Shown here one piece after another: positions 8,039 to 16,772 of a DNA stretch of 35,615 nt. Source of the DNA: UMGS1387 sp045540015. Its GTDB lineage: Bacteria > Bacillota > Clostridia > Oscillospirales > CAG-382. A model generated the notes under the pieces. That model made no database searches and was not told the DNA's origin. It saw nothing but the letters and a program-made list of their open reading frames with translations. The stretch's first letter is position 1. Every line of letters begins with the position of its first letter. The stretch is from NCBI GenBank assembly GCA_045540015.1, contig JAZQGP010000015.1, positions 1 through 35,615 on the forward strand, read 5' to 3'. The position numbers and the translations under genes are program-made.

Positions 8039-8071
8039 TTGACAATTCACAATTATTGCGTAAAATATAAT
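8039..8071 (+). promoter_or_regulatory. Probable sigma-A promoter for tig
   Basis: TTGACA at 8039-8044 is followed after 16 bases by TAAAAT (8061-8066); an overlapping TATAAT (8066-8071) would give a 21-base spacer. The 174-base gap 7955-8128 has no clear terminator for gpsA, so some read-through into tig is possible. Confidence 0.6.
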
Positions 8072-8128
8072 AGATATATTTTGTAAAATATGCTCCCGTA
8101 AAAGTCGGGTTGCACCGGAGGAAACAAA

Positions 8129-9742
8129 ATGAGTTTAAAGAATTACAAGGAAATCGAAACAAACAAGGTCGAAATGGACATTGTTATTTCCAAGGAAGCA
8201 TTTGAAAATGCAGTTAACGGCGTATTCAAGAGAAATGCAAAAAGCATCACAATACCCGGCTTCAGAAAGGGAAAGGCTACACGCGGACTCGTAGAAAAAT
8301 TCTACGGCAAGGAAGTGTTCTATGAAGATGCTATCAACGACATTCTCCCTGCGGAGATTGATGCTGCTGTTAAGGAAACTCCTTATAGAATCGCAGGCAT
8401 GCCTGAAGTAACAGACGTTGACTTTGAGGCAGAGGACGGAATTGCTGCAAAAATCACATTTATCCGTATTCCCGACGTTAAGCTCGGTGCTTATAAGGGA
8501 CTTAAGGTTGAAAAGGTAACTGTTAAGACAGAGGATGCAGAAATTGAAGCCGAACTTGAAAGAACACGTCAGCGTTACAGCAGAACAATTAACGTTTCCG
8601 ACAGAGCCGCTAAGATGGATGATATCACAGACATCAACTACGAGGGCTTCTGCGACGGCGTTGCTTTTGACGGCGGCAAGGCAGAAAACCATAAGTTAAA
8701 GCTCGGTTCAGGATCATTTATCCCTGGATTTGAAGAACAGATTGTTGGCAAGAATATCGGTGAGGAGTTTGACGTAAATGTTACATTCCCCACAGAATAT
8801 CATGCAAAAGAGCTTGCAGGCAAGGAAGCTGTTTTCAAGTGCAAGCTTAACGCTATCGAATACGAAGAGCTTCCTGCACTCGACGACGAGTTTGCAAAGG
8901 ATGCTTCCGAATTTGATACACTTGATGAATACAAGGCAGATATCAAGGCTAAAATAGAAAAGAGACATGATGCAGAGGCTGAGGTAAGACTTGCAGAAGA
9001 GCTTACAAAGGCACTTATTGCAAATGTTGAGGTAGAAGTTCCTGCTGTTATGATTGACAAGGAACAGGACCTTCTCGTTCGTGAATATGACTACAACCTC
9101 AGAAGCCAGGGACCCAGCCTTGAAATGCTTGTTAAGTACACAGGCATGAAGGTTGAAGACATCAAGGCAAGATATGCAGACCAGGCAGCAATGAACGTTA
9201 AGAAGCAGCTTGCTCTTGATGAGATTGTTAAGGCTGAAAACATCGAAGCATCTGACGAGGATATCGAAAACAAGTATAACGAAATGGCAGAGCAGTTCGG
9301 AATGAAGGCTGACGATGTCAAGGCAAGAATTTCAAAGGAAGACCTTGCAAGCGACATCAAGAGCATAAAGGCATTTGAGCTTGTTAAGGAAAACGCTAAG
9401 ATTTCCGAAAAAGCTGTTACAGCAGAGGAGCTTGAAAAGATGAACGCTCCCGAGGAAGCTGAAAAGCCTGCAGCAAAGAAGTCTGCGGCTAAGAAGACAA
9501 CTGCAGCAAAGACAACAACAGCCAAGAAGACAACTGCGAAGAAGGCAGAAACTGCCGAAGCTGCAGAAGAAAAGGCTGCCGAGAAGCCTGCTGCAAAGAA
9601 AACAACTGCAGCAAAGAAGACAACGGCTAAGAAAGCAGATGCCGGCGAAACTAAGACAACAGCTGCAAAGAAGCCTGCTGCCAAGAAGACAACAACTACT
9701 ACCGCAAAGAAAACTGCAGCAAAGAAGGCTGACAAGGAATAA
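8129..9742 (+). CDS. tig: Trigger factor with Lys/Ala/Thr-rich C-terminal tail
   Basis: A ribosome-bound chaperone and peptidyl-prolyl isomerase of 537 residues, about 100 longer than usual. The N-terminal ribosome-binding loop GFRKGKA (44-50) matches the GFRxGKxP signature. The FKBP-like domain (about 150-240) includes GFEEQIVG, and the helical C-terminal chaperone domain runs to about 440. The extra tail (about 446-537) is a low-complexity string of AAKKTTAAKKTT-type units with a short acidic break (AEAAEEKAAEKP), resembling histone-H1-like or nucleoid-protein tails. The body of the tail is strongly basic. GGAGG lies about 8 bases before ATG. Downstream clpP and clpX keep the conserved tig-clpP-clpX order. 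Confidence 0.95.
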   Translation: MSLKNYKEIETNKVEMDIVISKEAFENAVNGVFKRNAKSITIPGFRKGKATRGLVEKFYGKEVFYEDAINDILPAEIDAAVKETPYRIAGMPEVTDVDFEAEDGIAAKITFIRIPDVKLGAYKGLKVEKVTVKTEDAEIEAELERTRQRYSRTINVSDRAAKMDDITDINYEGFCDGVAFDGGKAENHKLKLGSGSFIPGFEEQIVGKNIGEEFDVNVTFPTEYHAKELAGKEAVFKCKLNAIEYEELPALDDEFAKDASEFDTLDEYKADIKAKIEKRHDAEAEVRLAEELTKALIANVEVEVPAVMIDKEQDLLVREYDYNLRSQGPSLEMLVKYTGMKVEDIKARYADQAAMNVKKQLALDEIVKAENIEASDEDIENKYNEMAEQFGMKADDVKARISKEDLASDIKSIKAFELVKENAKISEKAVTAEELEKMNAPEEAEKPAAKKSAAKKTTAAKTTTAKKTTAKKAETAEAAEEKAAEKPAAKKTTAAKKTTAKKADAGETKTTAAKKPAAKKTTTTTAKKTAAKKADKE

Positions 9743-9783
9743 TTCTCCTTGCTTTGCCCGAACTTAAAATTTAACATAGGTTC

Positions 9784-9819
9784 AAAAGAGTGCGTGCAGA
9801 TTATTGTACGCACCTCTTT
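9784..9819 (+). terminator. Hairpin between tig and clpP (weak terminator or processing site)
   Basis: Arms AAGAGTGCGTGCA and TGTACGCACCTCTT pair with one bulge and one G-T wobble around a six-base loop. Only a short T-run follows, so partial termination or transcript processing between tig and clpP seems more likely than full termination. Confidence 0.5.
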
Positions 9820-9880
9820 GCTTAAAAGAACATTTCGCAAAAATCGACATTTTAACAAAGCCTGAAAGGAGAATAACATC

Positions 9881-10465
9881 ATGGCACTTGTACCAATGGT
9901 TGTAGAGCAGACAAATCACGGAGAAAGATCTTTTGATATTTACTCAAGACTTCTTAACGACAGAATAGTTTTTCTTGCCGACGAGGTAAACGACACAACG
10001 GCATCTCTCGTTGTTGCGCAGCTTCTCTATCTTGAAGCTCAGGACCCCGACAAGGACATCTGTCTTTATATCAACAGCCCCGGCGGTTCGATTTCCGCAG
10101 GCATGGCAATTTACGACACGATGAATTTCATTAAATGCGACGTTTCCACTATCTGTATCGGTATGGCGGCAAGCATGGGAGCATTCTTGCTTTCATCGGG
10201 TGCAAAGGGAAAGCGTCTTGCACTTCCCAACAGCGAAATTATGATTCATCAGCCTCTCGGCGGAATGCAGGGACAGGCAAGTGATATTAAAATTCACGCT
10301 GACCATATTCTCAGAATCAGAAGCAAGCTCAATTCGATTCTTGCACAGCAGACAGGAAAGCCTCTTGAGGAAATTGAGCGTGATACCGAAAGAGACAACT
10401 TCATGACCGCTCAGCAGGCGCTTGAATACGGTCTTGTTGACAAGGTTATCGACAAGAGAATCTAA
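9881..10465 (+). CDS. clpP: ATP-dependent Clp protease proteolytic subunit
   Basis: A 194-residue serine peptidase of the usual ClpP length. The catalytic triad is visible: Ser98 (GMAASMGAFLL), His123 (MIHQPLGG) and Asp172 (ERDTERDNFM). The N-terminal MALVPMVVEQT and the handle region for heptamer stacking (SDIKIHADHILRI) are typical. It degrades proteins unfolded by ClpX, encoded 27 bases downstream. AAAGGAG lies 9 bases upstream of the ATG. No divergence from the family was noticed. Confidence 0.98.
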   Translation: MALVPMVVEQTNHGERSFDIYSRLLNDRIVFLADEVNDTTASLVVAQLLYLEAQDPDKDICLYINSPGGSISAGMAIYDTMNFIKCDVSTICIGMAASMGAFLLSSGAKGKRLALPNSEIMIHQPLGGMQGQASDIKIHADHILRIRSKLNSILAQQTGKPLEEIERDTERDNFMTAQQALEYGLVDKVIDKRI

Positions 10466-10492
10466 CGAAAGGTATTTTTAAAATAAAACCTT

Positions 10493-11827
10493 ATGGCTAA
10501 TAACAATAACAACGGCTCAAAGAAGTGTTCCTTCTGCGGAAAGGACGAAAAGCAGGTTTCAAGAATTATATACGGTCCGGATGGGATTAATATATGCAGC
10601 AATTGCGTTATGCTTTGCGAAGGACTTTTAGAGGAGCTTGAAATGGAGGACGAAAGAAATTCGGGAAAAACACCCGGACTTTCACTCAAAAAGCTTCCAA
10701 AGCCCGCCCAGATAAAGGAAGAGCTCGACAAATACGTTATCGGGCAGGACGACGCAAAGAAAACCTTGTCCGTTGCCGTATACAACCATTATAAGAGAAT
10801 ACTCAGCAAAGAGGATAGCGATGAGGTTGAGATTCAAAAGAGCAATGTGCTGCTGCTTGGCCCGACAGGTGTCGGAAAAACGCTTCTTGCCCAGACTCTT
10901 GCAAAGTTTTTAAAGGTTCCGTTTGCAATTGCGGATGCTACCACTCTTACCGAGGCAGGTTATGTCGGTGAGGACGTTGAAAACATTCTTTTAAGACTTA
11001 TCCAGGCAGCCGACTATGATATTGCACTTGCCGAAAAGGGTATTATCTATATTGACGAAATTGATAAGATTTCAAGACGCAGTGAAAATCGCTCGATAAC
11101 AAGAGATGTATCAGGAGAGGGTGTTCAGCAGTCGCTTCTTAAAATTCTTGAGGGAACAGTGTCAAACGTTCCTCCGCAGGGCGGCAGAAAGCACCCGAAT
11201 CAGGAGTTTATACAGATTGACACAAAGAACATCCTGTTTATTTGTGGCGGTGCTTTTGACGGAATTGAATCGATAATTGAGAACCGCAAGGGTGCTCAGA
11301 CTATCGGCTACGGAGCCTCTATCCGCACAAAGGAAGAAAAGAAAAAGGACGATATACTCAAGTCCATTGAAGCGCACGACCTTGTAAAATTCGGCATTAT
11401 TCCCGAGCTTGTCGGACGTATACCGCTTATAACTGCATTATCTCCGCTTGATGCAGATGCACTTGTAAGAATACTCACAGAGCCGAAAAATGCGCTCACC
11501 AAACAATATGCAAAGCTGTTCAAGATGGACGGAGTTGAGCTTGAATTTGAGCCGAAGGCACTGAAGGCTATTGCAGCCCTTGCCGAAAAGCGTTCTACGG
11601 GAGCAAGAGGTCTTCGTGCAATAACCGAAAGTATAATGACAAATCTTATGTATGACATTCCTTCGGAAAAGAATCTTGAGAAGGTTGTTATTACTGAAGG
11701 CGTAATAGAAAAGGGAAATGCACCGCGCAAGGTTTATGCGCAATGCATATCCGAACAGAAGAGTACGCCGCAGAAAGCAAAGGCTGAGCCTGCAAAAAAA
11801 GAAAAAGCAACAGTAAAAGTGCAGTAA
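10493..11827 (+). CDS. clpX: ATP-dependent Clp protease ATP-binding subunit ClpX
   Basis: A 444-residue AAA+ unfoldase. The zinc-binding domain has Cys12-x2-Cys15 and Cys35-x2-Cys38; Walker A is GPTGVGKT (123-130), Walker B IIYIDEID (184-191), the pore loop GYVG (156-159), and a sensor/arginine region near GARGLRAI. It recognises tagged substrates, unfolds them and feeds ClpP. The ClpP-contact loop reads IGYG instead of the common IGFG. The C-terminus has a charged Lys/Ala tail beyond the core. The ribosome site is weak (AAAGG about 20 bases upstream), suggesting coupling to clpP. The next gene follows after 13 bases. Confidence 0.97.
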   Translation: MANNNNNGSKKCSFCGKDEKQVSRIIYGPDGINICSNCVMLCEGLLEELEMEDERNSGKTPGLSLKKLPKPAQIKEELDKYVIGQDDAKKTLSVAVYNHYKRILSKEDSDEVEIQKSNVLLLGPTGVGKTLLAQTLAKFLKVPFAIADATTLTEAGYVGEDVENILLRLIQAADYDIALAEKGIIYIDEIDKISRRSENRSITRDVSGEGVQQSLLKILEGTVSNVPPQGGRKHPNQEFIQIDTKNILFICGGAFDGIESIIENRKGAQTIGYGASIRTKEEKKKDDILKSIEAHDLVKFGIIPELVGRIPLITALSPLDADALVRILTEPKNALTKQYAKLFKMDGVELEFEPKALKAIAALAEKRSTGARGLRAITESIMTNLMYDIPSEKNLEKVVITEGVIEKGNAPRKVYAQCISEQKSTPQKAKAEPAKKEKATVKVQ

Positions 11828-11840
11828 AAGAGAGGCGACA

Positions 11841-12407
11841 ATGAAACCCACCGTACAGACAGAAAAAAGAAAAATGTCATCAGAGCAGCTTGACACTGCC
11901 ATGAAGAAAACGCTCTATGAAATCAAGTGCTTTATGCTCGATTATTACGAAAAGCTTGACGAGTATAAAAAGGTTGACAAAAAGCCCTGTGTATATTCCT
12001 CGAAAATGTATGCAGATATGCTTCGGAACGAAAAGGAAAGGCGTCAGCATACTGAGCGTATTACGGCAAATGTGTTTTCAATGTTTGAAAAGGTTGGTAT
12101 AAATCCAAGGCTTGAGGGAACCAGGTTTTTGACGTACTGTGTTTTTATAAGCTGCGCAAATCCCGAGTACGGGATAATGAAGATATACGATATTGTCGCG
12201 GAAAAGCTGAATACAAACGCACAAAGGGTAGGCAGAGCATGCAGGTATGCTTGCAGAACCGCAGATCTTTCAAAGCTGCCTGAAGAGGCATATTATGACA
12301 AGGGGATTCTTCTTGATTTTAACGAAACGGCGCCCACTGCAAAGCAGGTTGTTTACGCCTTCGCAATGCTTATAAACGACAAATATGACTTCAGAAAAAT
12401 TGTATAA
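11841..12407 (+). CDS. Protein with Spo0A C-terminal-like DNA-binding domain, no receiver domain
   Basis: A 188-residue protein that is not a standard member of the tig-clp cluster. From about residue 72 it follows the pattern of the Spo0A effector domain: ITANVFSMFEKVGINPRLEG (Spo0A: IxxIIHEIGVPAHIKG), RFLTYCVF, then IMKIYDIVAEKLNTNAQRVGRACRYAC, matching the ITKxxYPxIAKKYNTTxSRVERAIRHAI recognition-helix region. The first 70 residues are helical and charged, with no aspartate-phosphorylation receiver fold. It may bind 0A-box-like DNA without phosphorelay control. It is 13 bases after clpX with a GAGAGG ribosome site, so it is probably in the same transcript. The family assignment is from motif comparison only. 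Confidence 0.6.
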   Translation: MKPTVQTEKRKMSSEQLDTAMKKTLYEIKCFMLDYYEKLDEYKKVDKKPCVYSSKMYADMLRNEKERRQHTERITANVFSMFEKVGINPRLEGTRFLTYCVFISCANPEYGIMKIYDIVAEKLNTNAQRVGRACRYACRTADLSKLPEEAYYDKGILLDFNETAPTAKQVVYAFAMLINDKYDFRKIV

Positions 12408-12414
12408 AAGAAAA

Positions 12415-12442
12415 ATACGCCGCGCATAAAAGCGCGGCGTAT
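12415..12442. terminator. GC-rich hairpin after the clpX operon, copy 1 of 2
   Basis: Perfect 11-bp stem ATACGCCGCGC/GCGCGGCGTAT with loop ATAAAA, eight bases after the stop codon of the Spo0A-like gene. It lacks a good T-run on the plus strand. An identical copy, including the loop, is at 12742-12769. Confidence 0.65.
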
Positions 12443-12741
12443 CAGCCTATTGCAAAAGTCATTTTCAAGAATTAAAACAAGCCGCGTTGCGGCTACCAAG
12501 GCACTTTGTGCCTTGTGCAAATGCAAAGGCATTTGCTTTTGTTTTATTCTATTCCAGGGAAACCCCCGACGAGGGTTTCCCTCTTGTGCTTTCAGCACAA
12601 TTCACCCTTCCTGCGTTTTGCGAACGCCGGAGAGTTTCGCCCTTTGCGAAGTGCGACCAAAGGCTGCTCGCCTTTGGAAACTCGGTCGCTTTTTGAAAAA
12701 GCTCCGCAAAAACTTTTGATGATGGGTTTATCGACAAACCA
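12443..12741. repeat. Array of consecutive palindromes between two identical terminator-like hairpins
   Basis: About 300 non-coding bases with at least eight hairpins in succession: 12480-12494, 12497-12515, 12517-12536, 12556-12582 (10-bp stem AGGGAAACCC/GGGTTTCCCT), 12584-12600, 12613-12627, 12636-12650 and 12657-12677 (CCAAAGGC/GCCTTTGG). Short frames cross it but have no ribosome sites or family similarity. It lies between convergent genes. It looks like a compound intergenic repeat element; function unknown. Confidence 0.6.
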
Positions 12742-12769
12742 ATACGCCGCGCATAAAAGCGCGGCGTAT
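12742..12769. terminator. GC-rich hairpin after the Ig-like protein gene, copy 2 of 2
   Basis: Same 28-nt palindrome as at 12415-12442, with the same loop orientation, lying 24 bases beyond the stop codon of the minus-strand gene at 12794. It probably serves as that gene's transcript end, though its minus-strand T-run is weak. Confidence 0.6.
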
Positions 12770-12793
12770 TGCTATAGTTGCGTTATAGAAGCT

Positions 12794-15700
12794 TCATGCT
12801 TCACTTTCGGCTGCCGTTTCTTCGACAATAGTGCTTTCTTCTGCCGAAGCATTTATATCAGCAGGTTCGTTTTCTGTTACGGGTTCCAATTCTTCGGTTA
12901 CATTTTCGGTTTCTTCAGCCTCTGTTACAGTTCCCTCAGGAATATTCTCTGACATGGGTTCTTCCGGCAGAAAGCTTTCGGTTGTGTTTACAACTTCTTC
13001 AGCGTCTTGTGTTTGAGTATTTTCCGGCTCCGTTGCCGTGTTGGTTTCTGTATCTGCATCGGATTCGGCTTTGGTATCGGTAACAGTTTCAGTTTCGGAT
13101 TCAGTTTCGGGTTCAGTTTCGGGTTCGGGTTCTTTAACAGCTTCACTGTTTATACTACTGCTTTCGGAATCATCCGACTCCGGCATGTTTTCGTATTCTT
13201 CATCCGAAATCTCGCCCTCCTGTTCGGTAGGTGCGACTGTTACTCTGAGGTTTACATTTCTTGAAACACGACCGTAGTATACTATGATTCTGACAGAGGT
13301 GCTGCCCTCGGACAGAGCAAATATTTCCGTTCCTTCAGAAGATGCAACATCTTCATTGCGGCTTCTGAGAGAGAACGTACAATTGTCGTAATCAAGCTCG
13401 TTTCCGTCGGCGTCCGTCAAAGACAGAAACGAGAGCACGTCAAGACTGTCGCCGACACTAAGGGCTACGCTTTCACTTGTAAGCTGTGCATCATAGAGTG
13501 CAGGGAAAACAACTATTTCTATACTGTCGGAAACACCGCCTGCAGATGCTGTTGCGGTAATAGTAACGCGTCCCTGTTTGTTTTTCGCGGTAACTGTTCC
13601 GTTCGTGCTGACTTCTGCGATGTCCGTATCTGAACTTTCCCAGATAACACCCGTATCCGAAAGCACTTCATCCGATTTTGCTGTGACATGAGCCGACAGC
13701 ACGATGCTTTCGCCGTATGTAATGAATGATGCGGGTGATGTGATTTCAACTGTTTCGGCAACAGGCCCAATATTCACGGTAATATACGTGCGAAGAGTAC
13801 CGGCATATGCATACAGCCTTGCAGTGCCTTGTCGAAGTGCATTTGCCGTACCGTTTTCCGATACGGTAAGGTATCTTTCATCCGAGCTTTCCCATGTGAT
13901 AAGGTCTGTGTGCGTTTCCGGAAGTGCTGACAGAAGAGCTGAGAAATCAAGCTCCTGTCCGACGTAAAGGTTCTTTGTCTTTTCCGCAAAGGAAAGACTT
14001 GTTATCTTTTCTCCGACCCTTATGGCAAAGTCCGTATAAGCATCTGCTTCGCTGTTGACGGGAGTAATTCTTATAACTGCAGTTCCTTGGGCAATGCCCT
14101 TTATAACTCCGTTTTTGGTGACAGACACAAAGCTTTTTCCGCTGACAACGCTGAAGGTTACATCAGTACTGATGCATTTTCGCAAGTCGCTTCGTACAGC
14201 TTTTGCTTTAAGAACAAAGCTTTCATCTACACTTACAGAGTTTTTTTCCGACAGAACCTCTACGCTGTCGGCACCGTATCCCACAGTCACAGTGCAATAA
14301 CGGGTAATACCCGAATCTGTTTTTGCGTAAATTCTTGCAGTGCCGACAGATACTGCGGTAACAACGCCGCTCTTGTCCACTGTTGCAACGCTTTCTTTTG
14401 AGCTGTACCAGGAAACGTTATCTGTAGCATCATTGGGAAGAAGAGTTGCTTTGAGCGAAAGGGTATTTCCGACAGCAAGAACTTTTCTGGGAGTAGAAAC
14501 GGTTATATTTGAAGAGGGAACCTTTACGTTTATTTCTATATCCTTATACACTTTTCCAATGGTGCTTTCTGCCTGAACTCTGACAATGGCAGTTCCTCCG
14601 GAAACAGCACGGACATAACCTGTGCCGGTAAGAGTTATAACGGTAGCTCCTGCTTTTTGAGCAACCGAGTCAATGATTCTGTAGGTTACGGCCTTGCTTG
14701 CCGGTTCAAGCCCGTCAAGTCTTGCAGCCTCGCCGTTGATGTAGAATTTGTCATCAACCCCGACATTTAAGGTCTGTTCAACGCCGAGATTCACGGTGTC
14801 GGCAGGAAGCTTTACCCAAAGCACGCAGGAGGTGCTTTTGCCGCTGAGGCCTGTTGCGGTGACCGTTGTTCTTCCGGCTTTATAGGCGGTGATTTTTCCG
14901 TTTTCTCCGATTGTTGCTATGGTTTCGTCTGAGCTTGTCCAGGTGAGCTTATCTCCGCCTGAAGCGGGGCTTGCATTGTACTGGATGTAAGCTTCTTCAT
15001 CTCCGAGAAGAATTTCCTGCTCGCGAAGCAGCATTGTAAGCGAGGTGAACGGTTTATATATGTATACTCTGCAGGAAGCGGAAAGCCCTGTACGCGTTGT
15101 TGCCGTAACATAAGCCGTACCTGTTCCCATTCCTCGTATTTGTGTGCCGTTGAGCGAAAGAAGTCCTGTATCCGAAACGGACCACGTTACAACGTCTGTG
15201 TTTTCCGACGGCTCAAGCGTTGCGGAAACAGACATTCTTTCTCCGTATTCAAGGTTGATATCCGATGCCCATAGGGTTATCTTTTCCGCATCGACACGTA
15301 TACCGTCCTTTACGGTGCCGAGATATGTTGTGAGAGCTTTTGTAAGAGCTGTATTTGCCGATGCATAGGTGCTTTCGGAAGCACTTCCGGTGGCGAACTT
15401 TGAAAGGGTGTTGTTTGCGGTATTTACTGCATTATGGAGAGTATTAAGTGCATTATGAGTTGTCCAGAGCGTTCCGGGGTAGATATCCTTTCCCGATTCT
15501 GCACTGAGAAAAACTTCATAATCTATTCTGTCGATTTCTCCGAGAGCTTCAATAATGGTTTCATAAAGGAGCTGTGCGTTGCTACCGGTGTAGTCGGGAC
15601 GGTCGGTAACAACGACTGTAAGGGCTGTTTTGACATCGGGGTTTATTTTGCTTGCGACATATACCGTGTATGTGCCTGCCGATGTCGGCAAAAATCCGCC

Positions 15701-16549
15701 CGGATATTCGGTTTCGCCGCAGAAATATGTGTATTCGTCGCTTATTTTGTTTCCATACTGGTCGGAACTCTCTGCATACACCTCAAGCGTCGGGTAAACG
15801 CCTTCAACACCGACAAGAGATGCATTTGTCATAGGTCTGTCGTGAGCATCGGGACGGTAAAGCGCAATTTCGCAGGGTAGAGGCGCTTCTCTTACAACCG
15901 AAAAGGTGTATGAGTCGGAAAAACCATTTTCAAGCGAAGCTGTTATGGTGTATTCGCCGTTTTTTGCCATCGGTGAAATGCTAAGCGTGGCGGTTTCTTC
16001 ATCAAAGGAAACGTATTCGTTGGGATTTGAGAGAACGAGAGAAAGAGTGGGATTTGAAAGCGTGGGATATCCGAAGGAGTCGACGGTGTATGCCGTTACC
16101 TTTTCGGAAATGGTATTACCCCATTTTCCGTTAACCTTGTATTCTTCTTCAATTCCGACAAAAACTGCTTTTGCTATGTCAACATTTCCGTCAGAGAGCA
16201 TTTGTCCTACAAAAACAGGCTTTTCAAGTCCGCTTCCGCTTATAAAAACGCTCGCATCTGTATAGGTTATCGGAACAATTTTATCAAAGACAATTTTTCC
16301 TGTCTCATCGGCAGATGCCGTGTCATAGAATGTAATGTCACCGTCTTGTGCAGCATAAAGCGCGTTGAGTGCTTCTTCATCAGACTCATAAAGTCCTTTT
16401 ATGGCGGTTATTACATATTCTCCGTATGCATTTGCGGAAAACGATACGCTGTACTCGCCGGATGTATTCGGAGTAAATTTTTGCGCACATACAACAAACG
16501 ATGCAAGTGTAATCAGCGTAACTGCCGCTGAAATTATTTTCTTTATCAT
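12794..16549 (-). CDS. Secreted multi-domain Big_2 (bacterial Ig-like) protein with acidic tail
   Basis: A 1251-residue protein starting MIKKIISAAVTLITLASF, a clear signal peptide ending near residue 21. Residues about 25-400 hold beta-rich, unassigned modules. From about 418 to 1105 come roughly eight tandem Big_2-type domains, each with a pattern like W-SSDE-IATI-ENGKITA--AG-TTVTAT. The last 146 residues are Glu/Thr/Ser-rich and very acidic (repeated EPETE and ESETET), with no LPxTG motif, SLH domain or terminal membrane anchor. Big_2 proteins are usually surface adhesins or matrix-type structural proteins. AAAGGGGAT precedes the start. It is single, with its own promoter (16615-16644). Confidence 0.88.
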   Translation of the reverse strand: MIKKIISAAVTLITLASFVVCAQKFTPNTSGEYSVSFSANAYGEYVITAIKGLYESDEEALNALYAAQDGDITFYDTASADETGKIVFDKIVPITYTDASVFISGSGLEKPVFVGQMLSDGNVDIAKAVFVGIEEEYKVNGKWGNTISEKVTAYTVDSFGYPTLSNPTLSLVLSNPNEYVSFDEETATLSISPMAKNGEYTITASLENGFSDSYTFSVVREAPLPCEIALYRPDAHDRPMTNASLVGVEGVYPTLEVYAESSDQYGNKISDEYTYFCGETEYPGGFLPTSAGTYTVYVASKINPDVKTALTVVVTDRPDYTGSNAQLLYETIIEALGEIDRIDYEVFLSAESGKDIYPGTLWTTHNALNTLHNAVNTANNTLSKFATGSASESTYASANTALTKALTTYLGTVKDGIRVDAEKITLWASDINLEYGERMSVSATLEPSENTDVVTWSVSDTGLLSLNGTQIRGMGTGTAYVTATTRTGLSASCRVYIYKPFTSLTMLLREQEILLGDEEAYIQYNASPASGGDKLTWTSSDETIATIGENGKITAYKAGRTTVTATGLSGKSTSCVLWVKLPADTVNLGVEQTLNVGVDDKFYINGEAARLDGLEPASKAVTYRIIDSVAQKAGATVITLTGTGYVRAVSGGTAIVRVQAESTIGKVYKDIEINVKVPSSNITVSTPRKVLAVGNTLSLKATLLPNDATDNVSWYSSKESVATVDKSGVVTAVSVGTARIYAKTDSGITRYCTVTVGYGADSVEVLSEKNSVSVDESFVLKAKAVRSDLRKCISTDVTFSVVSGKSFVSVTKNGVIKGIAQGTAVIRITPVNSEADAYTDFAIRVGEKITSLSFAEKTKNLYVGQELDFSALLSALPETHTDLITWESSDERYLTVSENGTANALRQGTARLYAYAGTLRTYITVNIGPVAETVEITSPASFITYGESIVLSAHVTAKSDEVLSDTGVIWESSDTDIAEVSTNGTVTAKNKQGRVTITATASAGGVSDSIEIVVFPALYDAQLTSESVALSVGDSLDVLSFLSLTDADGNELDYDNCTFSLRSRNEDVASSEGTEIFALSEGSTSVRIIVYYGRVSRNVNLRVTVAPTEQEGEISDEEYENMPESDDSESSSINSEAVKEPEPETEPETESETETVTDTKAESDADTETNTATEPENTQTQDAEEVVNTTESFLPEEPMSENIPEGTVTEAEETENVTEELEPVTENEPADINASAEESTIVEETAAESEA

Positions 16550-16614
16550 ATCTGAAATCCCCTTTCACGTGGGTGATAATGTAAAAATGCAAACACTTTC
16601 ACTTATACAAAATA

Positions 16615-16644
16615 AGTATATCACAAAAGAGGAGATTTTGTCAA
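16615..16644 (-). promoter_or_regulatory. sigma-A promoter for the Ig-like protein gene
   Basis: On the minus strand a perfect TTGACA (16639-16644) is followed by an 18-base spacer and TATACT (16615-16620). This gives a leader of about 60 nt before the start at 16549. Confidence 0.75.
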
Positions 16645-16699
16645 TTGTTTTGCGTGGTGGTAAATATGTGAAAACATTCGTTTTTTTTATCGAAAAGCG

Positions 16700-16728
16700 T
16701 TGATTATCTGAGAAAAATGTGATAAACT
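16700..16728 (+). promoter_or_regulatory. Candidate promoter for the 35-residue membrane peptide
   Basis: TTGATT (16700-16705), a 17-base spacer and TAAACT (16723-16728), about 45 bases before the small frame at 16773. The boxes are imperfect, so this is tentative. Confidence 0.45.
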
Positions 16729-16772
16729 TGTCTTAAGTACGGTAAAAACACTCATGAAAGGATGAGGTATAT

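Noticed and set aside
9091..9882. Minus-strand 263-codon frame over the trigger factor 3' end
   Set aside because: It is the complement of the repetitive Lys/Ala/Thr tail and gives Ala/Phe/Val low-complexity sequence; it has no family features and overlaps the clpP start region.
12443..12741. Possible CRISPR array or small gene in the hairpin block
   Set aside because: The palindromes differ in sequence and spacing, there is no constant repeat with unique spacers, and the frames lack start signals.
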